Below are positions 7,416 through 15,473 of a stretch of DNA of 33,622 nt, in pieces. The position numbers were made by a program, and so were the translations under genes. Origin of the DNA: CAYXDO01 sp964463485 (GTDB lineage Bacteria; Myxococcota; Kuafuiibacteriia; Kuafuiibacteriales; Kuafuiibacteriaceae); the NCBI GenBank assembly GCA_964463485.1, contig CAYXDO010000123.1, positions 1-33,622 on the forward strand, given 5' to 3'. The notes beneath the pieces are model-generated. The model worked only from the letters and a program-made list of their open reading frames with translations, did no database searches and was not told where the DNA came from. How positions within the stretch are numbered: position 1 is the first letter of the stretch; every line of letters begins with the position of its first letter.

Positions 7416-8981
7416 ATGGCCGAGCTCGAAGCGCCGCCGTCCGGACCTCTGCGCCCCATGGTCGGGCTGTCCTTGGCCTTTCTCTCGAGCGCTTCGACCA
7501 TGATCGTGGAGGTCGTAGCCGGCCGCGTCGTCGCCGCCGACCTCGGGACGTCTCTGTACACCTGGACCGCCGTGATCGGGACGGTCCTCGCAGGAATGTC
7601 GCTCGGAAACTACCTCGGAGGTCTCCTCGCCGACGCCCGCGAGCCTCGTCGAATCCTGGGTCCGCTGTTTCTCCTGTCGGCCCTCTTCTGCGCAGGTTCA
7701 CCTCGACTTCACGCGTGGGTGATCGACGGCGGATTTTTCGAGAGTCTCCCGTGGTCGCCACGAGTCGCCTGCACCGTCGCCGTGGCGTTCCTGATCCCCG
7801 CGATGCTCCTCGGAACACTCAGCCCGATCATTCTCAGATCGTTGCTCGACCCGCGAGCTCCTGGGCGTGTCATCGGGAGCCTATTTGCGGCGGGCTCGGT
7901 GGGCGGAATCATCGGAACCTACGCCGCTGGGTTCGTGCTGCTCCCTAGCTTCGGGACCGACGCGATCCTCGTGGCAGTGGCGGGGTTGTTGGCGGCGGTA
8001 GGCATGGTTCTGGCGGTGCAACCAAGCGCGCAGCTCGCCGGAGCCGTGATGACTTCGATCTTCTTGGTCCTCGCGTGGGTCGAGAGCGCGGAAGCAAACG
8101 GATGGGTGTATGGGTCCGATCCATCCAAACCCATCGAGTATCGCCGCACCAGCGAGTATGCCGAAATTCGAGTGATTCCCAGAGATCGCTTCGACCCCAC
8201 AGCGACGATTCCTCGAGACCCTCGACTCAGAATCATGCTGATCGATTCGATGGTTCACGGCGTCGTCATGCCGGAAGACCCGACGAAGCTGTACTACGGC
8301 TACGAGGGCGCGTACGCGGTGATCACGTCTGCCTGGCTCGCGGCACGCCCGCGGCCCACGCTGTCCGCGACGTTCATCGGCGGAGGTCCTTATTCGTTTC
8401 CGCGTTATCTGTTGACACAGTTTCCAAAGGCCGACGTCGAGGTGATCGAGATCGACGCCGAAGTCACGCGCGCGGCCGAGGAGGCCATGGGCTTGGCCAA
8501 GAGCGCTCCGATCACGCGCGTTCATGCCGACGCGCGACCCTATCTCGCCCGCACCGCCAAGACATATGACCTGGTCTACGGCGACGCTTTCTCTGGCTTT
8601 GCCGTTCCTTGGCATCTCACCACCCAGGAATTCGACCGAGTCTTGCACCGGATCCTCAATCCAGGCGGAATGTACATCGTCAACGTCATCGACGAGGCGG
8701 AGTCGGAGAGACTCGTCGCGAGTATGTGTCGCACTCTCAGGTCGGTGTTTGAATATGTCGCACTCTTTGCCGAGCAGGGTCGAAGGCGCGGCCGTTCGAC
8801 GTACGTCGTCGTCGCTTCGGACGACGAAATCGTCTTGCCTGCCAAGATCGACGGGATCGGCCGTCAGTCCGGATTCGATCGAATGGATCCGAAGGCTCTG
8901 GACGATCGCGGCATCGTACTCACCGACGACTTCGCGCCGGTGGAGTCCTTCATGTCGGATGCGTTCGTTCTACGGCAGTAG
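7416..8981 (+). CDS. Fused membrane transporter-like / spermidine synthase-like protein
   Basis: A 521-residue protein from ATG 7416, two bases after the preceding stop. The N-terminal half (about residues 10-225) is hydrophobic with around seven or eight membrane segments and resembles the transporter-like half of fused MFS/spermidine synthases. The C-terminal half (about 240-521) has a Rossmann methyltransferase/aminopropyltransferase fold: FIGGGPYSFPRYLL (nucleotide-binding loop), VEVIEIDAEV with the acidic ribose-binding Asp/Glu, and YDLVYGDAFSG as the active-site-like Asp loop. Classical spermidine synthase transfers aminopropyl from decarboxylated SAM to putrescine. Many fused proteins of this type have no proven polyamine activity, so the substrate is open. 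Confidence 0.85.
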   Translation: MAELEAPPSGPLRPMVGLSLAFLSSASTMIVEVVAGRVVAADLGTSLYTWTAVIGTVLAGMSLGNYLGGLLADAREPRRILGPLFLLSALFCAGSPRLHAWVIDGGFFESLPWSPRVACTVAVAFLIPAMLLGTLSPIILRSLLDPRAPGRVIGSLFAAGSVGGIIGTYAAGFVLLPSFGTDAILVAVAGLLAAVGMVLAVQPSAQLAGAVMTSIFLVLAWVESAEANGWVYGSDPSKPIEYRRTSEYAEIRVIPRDRFDPTATIPRDPRLRIMLIDSMVHGVVMPEDPTKLYYGYEGAYAVITSAWLAARPRPTLSATFIGGGPYSFPRYLLTQFPKADVEVIEIDAEVTRAAEEAMGLAKSAPITRVHADARPYLARTAKTYDLVYGDAFSGFAVPWHLTTQEFDRVLHRILNPGGMYIVNVIDEAESERLVASMCRTLRSVFEYVALFAEQGRRRGRSTYVVVASDDEIVLPAKIDGIGRQSGFDRMDPKALDDRGIVLTDDFAPVESFMSDAFVLRQ

Positions 8982-9033
8982 GTGAGCTCGTCGCGGTTGA
9001 CCCGCGCGGGCAGATCCTAGAAAACGCGGACGC

Positions 9034-10242
9034 TTGGACGTCGCACGCTTTCGGGCCGGTGACTTGGAGGTCCTTCGGGCAGAGCTTTCGAGTCACCTCG
9101 GCTTGCTCCTTGGTGTGGTGCGGCGTGGCTTCGTGGTGGCCAAAGAGGAACGTCTGGTCGTGCTCGGGGCGGAGGACCGAGACGAAGCGGAGGCCATCGT
9201 GACCGCCGTCTGCGCGGCTGCGCTCTCGCCCACCGCCCGGTCTTTGGTCACGGATCGAGCCGATTTCTTGAGGCGCATCGTCGAGCAAGTCGCTCAGGCC
9301 GCCGACGCCGCCTCCGATCGTCGAGGCCGCAAGCTGAGTCTGCATGACGCCGACGCGCCAGGCGGGGTCGTGGAGGTCGCCGCCCTGGCCGCGGGAGCTC
9401 CGCTCTCGGTCTCCGTTCCCGTCGATCCCGGCGTGGCGGAGGCCTGGCACGCCGATCGAGCGCGGATCGAAGCCACCATCAGGGGCCTCGATCCGTACAT
9501 CCAAGAGCTCGTCACGCTGCGTTTCGTTCACGGAATGGGCGTCGACGAGACGGCCCGCGCCATGAACAAAGGCCGCGCTTTCGTCCACCAGCGCGAGCGG
9601 ATGCTTCGGCGCGAGATCTCTCGGGCATTGCGGGAGGACGGCCGGTCCATCGGAGACGCGGAGATCGACGCGCTCGTGTCGAATCAGCCGAACATCCCGC
9701 CCAAGATCACGTGCGAGCGGATCATCGAGCGCGTCTTTCGCCGGATCTTCATCGAAGAGCCGCCCTCTTATGGTCGCCGCGCCACCCTCGCGTTTGCGAG
9801 CCTTGCGGTGGGCGTCGCTGCTTGGGGTGCGATGTTCGGCGGAGCCATCCCTGGGCCTGCCTCCGATCGCTTCGTCGAACCCAGCGTGGAGCTGGTGTGT
9901 GAGGGACCGTGTTCCACCGGGGCTTCCGCCTCGGTCCGCGTGGCCGCACCGAAAGACGCCCGATCCGTCGCGGTGTTCGTGGAGAAGGCGAACCGCCGCT
10001 TTCCGATCGCCGTCGATCCAGCCGGCGGCTCGATCGCGCTCCCCATCGGCGCGAAGACGCGACCGTCTCTCATTCCGTATCCGATGTCGTTGGCCGACAC
10101 CGCCACCACCGGAACGCTCGTCGCCGTCTTCGCGCGCGAAGATCTCTCCGCTCGGGAGCTCGCGTCAGCCATGACTTCCGCCATGACCTCCGCGGCTCCG
10201 GCCGGAACGAGCCTCGTTCGAGCGTCGCTTCGAGGTCGCTGA
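9034..10242 (+). CDS. Membrane-anchored sigma-70 region-4-like protein
   Basis: A 402-residue protein from TTG 9034. Residues about 152-195 (LDPYIQELVTLRFVHGMGV, then ETARAMNKGRAFVHQRERML) look like a sigma-70 region 4 helix-turn-helix. No clear region 2 is seen upstream, although the first 100 residues could be a degenerate one. A single membrane segment lies at about 249-271 (LAFASLAVGVAAWGAMFGG), followed by a beta-rich domain of about 120 residues with a Cys pair (CEGPC). The layout suggests a cytosolic DNA-binding domain tied to a periplasmic sensor domain, as in anti-sigma or ToxR-like proteins, but in a sigma-like frame. It heads a tight three-gene operon. The function is inferred from domain order only. 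Confidence 0.7.
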   Translation: MDVARFRAGDLEVLRAELSSHLGLLLGVVRRGFVVAKEERLVVLGAEDRDEAEAIVTAVCAAALSPTARSLVTDRADFLRRIVEQVAQAADAASDRRGRKLSLHDADAPGGVVEVAALAAGAPLSVSVPVDPGVAEAWHADRARIEATIRGLDPYIQELVTLRFVHGMGVDETARAMNKGRAFVHQRERMLRREISRALREDGRSIGDAEIDALVSNQPNIPPKITCERIIERVFRRIFIEEPPSYGRRATLAFASLAVGVAAWGAMFGGAIPGPASDRFVEPSVELVCEGPCSTGASASVRVAAPKDARSVAVFVEKANRRFPIAVDPAGGSIALPIGAKTRPSLIPYPMSLADTATTGTLVAVFAREDLSARELASAMTSAMTSAAPAGTSLVRASLRGR

Positions 10243-10248
10243 GGCGTC

Positions 10249-11253
10249 GTGTCTTCTTGGCTCGCGGCGATCTTGCTCGGCACGCTGACGCTCGTAGCCT
10301 ACGCGCCGAAGGCCTTGGCGAAGGGCTCGGAGCTGGCGTCTCTCGTCGATCGCGCCGAAAAGCTCCTCGAGAAGCTCGAGCTCGAACACGCCCGGGAGCT
10401 CCTCGAGGCCGCTACACGAGATCCCAAGCTCGAAGCCGAGCCAACGCGCACTCGCGCGCGGCTCTTCGCGGTGCTCGGGCGAGCCCGCGCTGAGCTCGGA
10501 GATCTCGCCGGCATGGAGGAGGCCTTCGCGAGCGCGGTGCGCCTCGATCCGAAGGTCACGATCAAGAAATCGGCGTCCCCGAAGATCCGCGACGCGCTCG
10601 AGCGCGTTCGCAAGGCTTCGGCCAAATCCGATCCGAAGCCGAAGAAGACCGAAAAACGGTCCGAGGAACGGACGCGGCCGAAGGTCGACTCGGCGAAAGT
10701 CTCGACCGCGACGGTGGCTCTTGCCCCGGCCGGAGTGTCTCTTCGACTCGAAGGTGTCCCTGTGGAGCGGGCCAAGGTTCGCATCGTCGCGATCCTCGAA
10801 GCCGTGCCACCGCGCGCGGAAGTCATTGCACGCGTAAGAATCGCGCCCACGACTCGGTTCATCGACCGTCGGATGATCCGCACCGGCACCATCGCGACCT
10901 CCGACCTCGAGCTCGGACCTGAAGAGCACGCGGTGATCGTGGAAGTTCGCGTCGACGGAAAGTCGATCGCCCGCGCCGGATCCGAAACCGAACCGTTCCT
11001 CATCCCCGTGAAGAAGCTCCCGTCGATCGGCGCGGCCCATGCGGAGGCCACCCCGAGCGCTCGGCCGGAGACGGCGCCGACAGCGGAGCCCGCTCCGCCT
11101 TCCGAGAGCCCAGAGCTCTGGCTATTCATCGCGGCCGGCGCGACCTTGGTGATCGCCGCGACGGTGGCGACGCTCGTGCTCGCCGGAAGCTCCTCGACGG
11201 ACTGCGAGGCCGAGCGCGGCTTTGGCTGCGCGGAGATTCGAGTCGTCCCTTGA
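10249..11253 (+). CDS. Secreted TPR-like protein with C-terminal membrane anchor
   Basis: A 334-residue protein from GTG 10249, six bases after the sigma-like gene. It has a signal peptide (LAAILLGTLTLVAYAPKALA, cleavage near residue 25). Helical TPR-like repeats span about 28-110 (KLLEKLELEHARELLEAA, RARAELGDLAGMEEAFASAV) and are followed by a Lys/Pro-rich linker (SDPKPKKTEKRSEER). A beta-rich domain spans about 155-255, then a Pro/Ala-rich stretch, a membrane segment at about 289-313 (WLFIAAGATLVIAATVATLV) and a short tail with two cysteines. The expected topology puts the TPR part in the periplasm. The function is unknown; a role as sensor partner for the sigma-like protein is inferred from the operon. 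Confidence 0.7.
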   Translation: MSSWLAAILLGTLTLVAYAPKALAKGSELASLVDRAEKLLEKLELEHARELLEAATRDPKLEAEPTRTRARLFAVLGRARAELGDLAGMEEAFASAVRLDPKVTIKKSASPKIRDALERVRKASAKSDPKPKKTEKRSEERTRPKVDSAKVSTATVALAPAGVSLRLEGVPVERAKVRIVAILEAVPPRAEVIARVRIAPTTRFIDRRMIRTGTIATSDLELGPEEHAVIVEVRVDGKSIARAGSETEPFLIPVKKLPSIGAAHAEATPSARPETAPTAEPAPPSESPELWLFIAAGATLVIAATVATLVLAGSSSTDCEAERGFGCAEIRVVP

Positions 11254-11666
11254 AGGCCGGCGGATTTGCACAAGTGACGCTCACCATGGGCCTCATTGGC
11301 TGTGGGCTGGGCTGTGGCGGCACCGCGGACCTGGACTTTGCGATCTCCCTAGGCGGGCTGATCGGATCGGTGACGCAGGTGGAGGTGTTTCTGTTCGAAG
11401 GACGAACGACGTGCGAAGCGGTGAACGCCATGTCGCCCAGAGGGACGCAAGCGCTGTACGGCCCGTATGTGCTCCCTGTCGACGCGGGCACACGAAGCTC
11501 CGGCGCGCTCCTCTCTCGCAGCGACCTACGCTCCGCCAGCTATCTGGTGTGGGCCGACGCACGCGACGTGAATGGTCTCCTCGTGGGCACGGGTTGCACC
11601 CCCGGCCAACGCATCGAAGACCAGCGGATCTCGAGGATCGACGTGTTCCTCACTCCGACGCCGTAA
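11250..11666 (+). CDS. Small uncharacterised lipoprotein
   Basis: A 138-residue protein starting at TTG 11250, overlapping the preceding stop by 4 bp (TTGA), so coupled translation is likely. The signal peptide ends at a good lipobox (MGLIGC) and is followed by CGG, placing the lipidated cysteine at residue 18. The mature part is beta-rich (QVEVFLFEGRTTCEAV, SYLVWADARDVNGLLVGTGC) and contains two further cysteines that could pair. No family is recognised. As the last gene of the three-gene unit with the sigma-like and TPR proteins, it may be an envelope component of the same signalling or assembly system, an inference from position alone. Confidence 0.65.
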   Translation: MKAGGFAQVTLTMGLIGCGLGCGGTADLDFAISLGGLIGSVTQVEVFLFEGRTTCEAVNAMSPRGTQALYGPYVLPVDAGTRSSGALLSRSDLRSASYLVWADARDVNGLLVGTGCTPGQRIEDQRISRIDVFLTPTP

Positions 11667-11667
11667 A

Positions 11668-11722
11668 ACGGGGGTGACCGAAGAGCGCGATATATCGACG
11701 ATCGTCGCTCGTGCACCCCCGT
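11668..11722. repeat. Nested inverted repeat after the sigma-like operon
   Basis: A perfect 9-bp outer stem, ACGGGGGTG at 11668-11676 and CACCCCCGT at 11714-11722, encloses an inner stem GAGCG (11683-11687) with CGCTC (11706-11710), extended by CGAT (11688-11691) with ATCG (11701-11704) and one bulged base. It begins two bases after the lipoprotein stop and lies before the rpmE promoter candidate, so termination of the upstream operon is the simplest role, although no clear T-run follows. Confidence 0.7.
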
Positions 11723-11743
11723 AACGGGAACATGAAGCTCGAC

Positions 11744-11772
11744 TTGACAGGTTCGAAGCTACGCCCCATGTT
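11744..11772 (+). promoter_or_regulatory. Candidate sigma-70 promoter for rpmE
   Basis: A perfect TTGACA lies at 11744-11749. At 17-bp spacing the hexamer is CATGTT (11767-11772), a poor -10. The site sits about 22 bp before the rpmE start and after the inverted repeat, where a promoter is expected. The -35 match is seen directly; the -10 is weak. Confidence 0.4.
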
Positions 11773-11793
11773 CCCGCGTTCAAGGTCCGACCC

Positions 11794-11994
11794 ATGAAGC
11801 AGGGCATTCATCCCACGTACTCTGGAGCCACAGTTACCTGCGCGTGCGGCAACGTCGTCGAGACGGCGTCGACGCGCGGAGATTTCCGCGTGGACATCTG
11901 CAACGCGTGTCACCCGTTTTTCACGGGGCGCGAGCGTGAAGTCCGCGCCACCGGCCGCGTCGAGAAGTTCAACAAGCGCTACAAGAAAAAGTAG
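11794..11994 (+). CDS. rpmE: 50S ribosomal protein L31 (zinc-binding form)
   Basis: A 66-residue protein starting at ATG 11794, the normal length for L31. It begins MKQGIHPTY and has the zinc-ligand cysteines of the C+ form: two in VTCACGN (Cys16, Cys18) and two in CNACHPFFTG (Cys37, Cys40). The C-terminus is basic (EKFNKRYKKK), as usual for a ribosomal RNA-binding tail. L31 bridges the two ribosomal subunits. In many bacteria a zinc-free paralogue replaces it under zinc starvation; no second copy is in this window. It leads the conserved group rpmE-DUF1385-prfA-prmC. Confidence 0.96.
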   Translation: MKQGIHPTYSGATVTCACGNVVETASTRGDFRVDICNACHPFFTGREREVRATGRVEKFNKRYKKK

Positions 11995-12095
11995 GCCTCT
12001 TTCCTTCCTTCATCCTCCGCCCCAGAATCCTGGCAGAGGTCCGCCGAAGTGCCCGGCCGATTCCGGCCTGACTTCGTCCGCCGCCTGGAGAACGA

Positions 12096-13196
12096 ATGTC
12101 GAACGCCTTTGCCACGAACGAGGCTGAGCGGCCCTATGTCGGCGGCCAAGCCGTCATCGAAGGCGTGATGATGCGGTCCCCGCACGCGCTCGCCATCGCC
12201 GTCCGGCGGCCCGACGGATCGATCGTCGTGCGTCAAGACGTCTGGGATCCGGTCCTCGCTCGACTCAAGTTCCTGCGCTGGCCCCTCCTTCGCGGGAGCT
12301 TGGTGCTCATCGAGTCGATGTGGAACGGCATCCAGGCGCTGCATTTCTCCGCCGAACAGGCGGACTCCGCCGCGCGTCCGCCGCCCTCCACCCTGCGCAC
12401 CGCGCTGCTGTCCCCCGCCGTAGCCATCACGACAGGTCCGGCGCCCATGGCCGCCTCCGGCGGCCTCGGCCTCGCCGTGTCGATCGCAGCCTCGCTCGTC
12501 TTCGCCTTCGCGCTCTTCAAAGGGCTCCCGCACTTTCTGGTGTGGGGCCTCGCTTGGCTCTTCGGGATCGAGCTCGACACCACCGACCCCGCGTTTCACA
12601 TCATCGATGGCGTCTTCAAGCTCGCCATCTTCGTCACCTATGTCGCGCTGATCGGACGCCTCGAAGAAATTCGTCGCGTGTTCCAGTACCACGGCGCCGA
12701 GCACAAATCGATCAACGCCTACGAGCACAAGGAAGCGCTCACGGTAGAGAACGCGCGCGCGCACACGACCTTTCACGCTCGTTGCGGAACGAGCTTCGTC
12801 CTGTTCGTCATTCTGCTCTCGGTGATCGTGTTCGCCGCGGTGTTCCCGTTCATTCCCAAGGTCTCGGACATCGCCATCGTGAATCAGCTGGCCATGCTCG
12901 CGTTCAAGATCCCGCTGATGTTCCCAGTCGCGGGGCTGGCCTACGAGATCAACCGCTTCGCCTCCAAGCACCCTGGCTCGAAGCTCGTCTCGATGTTCGT
13001 CTCCCCTGGGCGCCTCATGCAGAAGCTCACCACCAAAGAACCCTCCGACGACCAGCTCGAGATCGCGCTCGCCGCCATGCGCGCGGCGCTCGATCAGGAA
13101 GCCAAGATCGCGAACGGCTCGAGCACCGCCGAGAAGCAAATCTCGGTGTTCGCCGGTTTCGAAGAGGTCGACGCGGCGCTGCCCGAAGCCGCCTGA
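12096..13196 (+). CDS. DUF1385 multi-pass membrane protein
   Basis: A 366-residue membrane protein from ATG 12096 with GGAG at 12087-12090 as ribosome site. The family hallmarks are YVGGQAVIEGVMMR at the N-terminus, FQYHGAEHKSINAYE near residue 200, and ENARAHTTFHARCGTSF just after. Several membrane segments follow and precede these, including SLVFAFALFKGLPHFLVWGL and FVLFVILLSVIVFAAVFPF. The conserved His/Glu residues suggest metal binding or catalysis, but no function is proven. The gene stands between rpmE and prfA, an order kept in many bacteria, hinting at a link to translation or to the membrane. A C-terminal extension of about 60 residues is not part of the core. Confidence 0.88.
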   Translation: MSNAFATNEAERPYVGGQAVIEGVMMRSPHALAIAVRRPDGSIVVRQDVWDPVLARLKFLRWPLLRGSLVLIESMWNGIQALHFSAEQADSAARPPPSTLRTALLSPAVAITTGPAPMAASGGLGLAVSIAASLVFAFALFKGLPHFLVWGLAWLFGIELDTTDPAFHIIDGVFKLAIFVTYVALIGRLEEIRRVFQYHGAEHKSINAYEHKEALTVENARAHTTFHARCGTSFVLFVILLSVIVFAAVFPFIPKVSDIAIVNQLAMLAFKIPLMFPVAGLAYEINRFASKHPGSKLVSMFVSPGRLMQKLTTKEPSDDQLEIALAAMRAALDQEAKIANGSSTAEKQISVFAGFEEVDAALPEAA

Positions 13197-13202
13197 TTCA
13201 AC

Positions 13203-14276
13203 ATGTTCGAGCAGCTCGAGGCCGTAGAAGTTCGATACGACGATCTGACCGCTCGACTCGGCGGAGGACGGCTCGAAGTCGCGGAGATCACCAAGCTCAG
13301 CAAGGAACGCGCGAAGCTGGAAGAGGTCGTGCGCGCGTTTCGCGAATTCAAAACGGTACGCGCGGCGCATGAGGAGGCCAAAGCGCTCCTCGATGCGCAC
13401 GACCCGGAGCTCGAGGAGATGGCGCGCGCGGAGCTCAAGGTGCTCACCCCGAAGCTCGCCGAGCTCGAGGAGAAGCTCACGCAGCACCTGCTTCCGAGAG
13501 ATCCGCTCGACGAGAAAGGTGCGCTGCTCGAAATCCGAGCGGGCGCCGGCGGAGACGAGGCTTCGTTGTTCGCCGGGGAGCTCTTCGATCTCTACCGTCG
13601 TTATGCTCAGCAGAAAGGCTGGACGATCGAGATCATGAGCAGCAGCCCCGGCGCGGTGGGTGGCTTCAAGGAGATCATCGCCACGATCGAAGGAGACGAC
13701 GTCTTCTCTCACCTCAAGTACGAGGGCGGCGTCCATCGCGTACAGCGCGTGCCGGCCACCGAGGCGCAGGGCAGAATTCACACCTCGACGGTCACCGTCG
13801 CGATCATGCCGGAGGCAGAGGAGGTCGACGTCGCGATCGACAACAAGGACCTCCGCATCGACGTGAAACGCGCGAGCGGCCACGGCGGGCAGTCGGTCAA
13901 CACCACGGACTCAGCGGTTCGCATCGTTCACCTGCCGACCGGGCTCATCGTCGAGTGCCAAGACGAAAAATCGCAGCACAAGAACAAAGCCAAGGCGCTC
14001 AAGGTGTTGAGGGCTCGTCTCTTCGAGCTCGAGAGGACCAAGGTCGAGTCCGAACGCGGAGATCTTCGCCGATCGATGGTGGGCACCGGCGATCGCTCCG
14101 AGAAGATCCGAACCTACAACTTCCCTCAAGACCGAATCTCCGATCACCGCATCCACCTGACCGTTCACAACATCCAAAAGATCATGGCCGGCGAGCTCGA
14201 CGGGATCATCACCGCGCTGCGAGCCAGCGCCCAAGCCGAAGCTCTGAAGCAACAGCGCGCGCACTCCGGGTCGTAG
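13203..14276 (+). CDS. prfA: Peptide chain release factor 1
   Basis: A 357-residue RF1, matching the usual 355-360 residues. The stop-codon recognition tripeptide PAT is at 184-186 within RVQRVPATEAQGRIHTS, the RF1-type motif for UAA and UAG (RF2 has SPF). The peptidyl-tRNA hydrolysis motif GGQ is at 228-230 in ASGHGGQSVNTTDSAVR. The N-terminal helical domain spans about 1-100. The glutamine of GGQ is the target of the PrmC methylase encoded 12 bp downstream, a standard pairing. ATG at 13203 is 6 bp after the DUF1385 stop, so the genes are probably in one transcript. Confidence 0.97.
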   Translation: MFEQLEAVEVRYDDLTARLGGGRLEVAEITKLSKERAKLEEVVRAFREFKTVRAAHEEAKALLDAHDPELEEMARAELKVLTPKLAELEEKLTQHLLPRDPLDEKGALLEIRAGAGGDEASLFAGELFDLYRRYAQQKGWTIEIMSSSPGAVGGFKEIIATIEGDDVFSHLKYEGGVHRVQRVPATEAQGRIHTSTVTVAIMPEAEEVDVAIDNKDLRIDVKRASGHGGQSVNTTDSAVRIVHLPTGLIVECQDEKSQHKNKAKALKVLRARLFELERTKVESERGDLRRSMVGTGDRSEKIRTYNFPQDRISDHRIHLTVHNIQKIMAGELDGIITALRASAQAEALKQQRAHSGS

Positions 14277-14288
14277 GCCTCCTTCGAA

Positions 14289-15149
14289 ATGAGCACGACC
14301 GACGCCCCGTGGACGATCTTGTCCGTGCTCGACTGGACGCGCGGCTGGTTCGCCAAGAAAGGCCTCGAGAGCCCTCGACTCGACGCGGAGCTGCTCGTTG
14401 CGCACGTTCTTCACTTAGAGCGAGTAATGCTTTACGCACGCTTTGATCAGCCGCTCCTGCCCGCCGAGCTGTCCGCGATCAAAGGTCTGGTCTTGCGGCG
14501 CGGCCGAGGAGAGCCCGTCGCCTACATCCTCGGGCACAAGGAATTCTTCAGCCTCGAGCTCGAGGTCGGCCCTGACGTCCTGATTCCAAGGCCCGACACC
14601 GAGGTGCTCGTCGAGGTCGCGCTCGCTCGACTCGCCGATCGCGAAGCTCCGGTCATGGTCGACGTGGGCACCGGCTCCGGCAACATCGCGATCTCGATCG
14701 CGAGCCAGCGCCCCAACGTGCGTGTCTTCGCGCTCGATGTTTCGGCGGCCGCGCTTGCCTTGGCTGCCAAGAACGCCAAGCGAAATGGCGTCGACGACCG
14801 CGTGACTTTCCTCGAATCGAACTTGCTGCGCAGCCTCCCGTCTGACGTCGCACCCGATCTGGTCGTCGCGAACCTCCCCTACATTCGAAGCGACGAGCTA
14901 GCTCGACTCATGCCGGACGTACGCGACTTCGAGCCCAGGCTCGCCCTCGACGGCGGACCCGACGGCCTCGTGCTCATTCGAAGACTGATCGCCGAGGCCC
15001 CGAAGTCGGCCTCCCTCGCCCTCGAAGCGGCCGACGATCAGATCGACACGATCTGCGCCGAGCTCGCTCGGGCGGGCTTTTCGGAACCGACCATTCGCAA
15101 GGACTACGCCGGCAAGAGGCGAGTCGCCTACGCCGGACCGAATCGCTGA
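14289..15149 (+). CDS. prmC: Release factor glutamine methyltransferase PrmC (HemK)
   Basis: A 286-residue SAM-dependent methyltransferase that methylates the GGQ glutamine of release factors. The N-terminal helical substrate-binding domain is at 1-95. Then come VLIPRPDTEVLVE, the SAM loop DVGTGSGNIAIS (125-136) and FALDVSAAAL for the SAM ribose. The active-site motif is NLPY (195-198) where E. coli has NPPY; this variant is also found in other bacterial PrmC proteins. The C-terminal PDGLVLIRRLIAEAP and the final RKDYAGKRRVAYA are typical. It lies 12 bp after prfA. Its stop is only 3 bp from the stop of the opposite-strand lipoprotein gene. Confidence 0.95.
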   Translation: MSTTDAPWTILSVLDWTRGWFAKKGLESPRLDAELLVAHVLHLERVMLYARFDQPLLPAELSAIKGLVLRRGRGEPVAYILGHKEFFSLELEVGPDVLIPRPDTEVLVEVALARLADREAPVMVDVGTGSGNIAISIASQRPNVRVFALDVSAAALALAAKNAKRNGVDDRVTFLESNLLRSLPSDVAPDLVVANLPYIRSDELARLMPDVRDFEPRLALDGGPDGLVLIRRLIAEAPKSASLALEAADDQIDTICAELARAGFSEPTIRKDYAGKRRVAYAGPNR

Positions 15150-15152
15150 GCT

Positions 15153-15440
15153 TCAGCGAGTGGGCTCGCATTCACACGAATCGACGTCGCCACAACCGCC
15201 TTCGTCCAAGCAGCACTTCTTGGACGCACACTGCGCTCCGGTCGAGCACAACGCCCCGGCCTGAAACTCGGTGCCCGTTCCGTCGATGCAGTAGGTGCGG
15301 AAGGGCTCAGGCGGATTGTTGTTCTGACACCACTGCACACAATCGGCGGCTCCGCCGCCACAAGCCAGGCGCAAGGACGCCAGCAGAGGTGCGAGAAAAG
15401 CCAGACCCTTGGCGCGGGATCCGGAAACCGAGGTGCTCAC
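15153..15440 (-). CDS. Small cysteine-rich secreted protein, probable lipoprotein
   Basis: A 95-residue protein from GTG 15440. The N-terminus LAFLAPLLASLRLACGGG looks like a lipoprotein signal peptide, although Arg at the third position before the cysteine is unusual. The mature 70 residues hold 11 cysteines counting the anchor (for example CVQWCQNNN, CASKKCCLDEGGCG, SCECEP), a pattern suited to several disulfide bonds, as in small secreted myxobacterial proteins whose Cys-rich motifs recall EGF-like or toxin-like folds. No family is recognised. It converges on prmC with 3 bp between stops. Upstream, about 34 bp before its start, begins the tandem array that contains the assembly gap. Confidence 0.65.
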   Translation of the reverse strand: MSTSVSGSRAKGLAFLAPLLASLRLACGGGAADCVQWCQNNNPPEPFRTYCIDGTGTEFQAGALCSTGAQCASKKCCLDEGGCGDVDSCECEPTR

Positions 15441-15473
15441 GAGTCGATTTTGCCGAAAGAAGCGACGCCGGGC

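Noticed and set aside
11979..13883. Very long open frame on the - strand (about 634 codons)
   Set aside because: It is antisense to DUF1385 and prfA, both certain, and reads as repetitive charged residues (GEHDHREQNDEQDE type), a usual shadow in GC-rich DNA.
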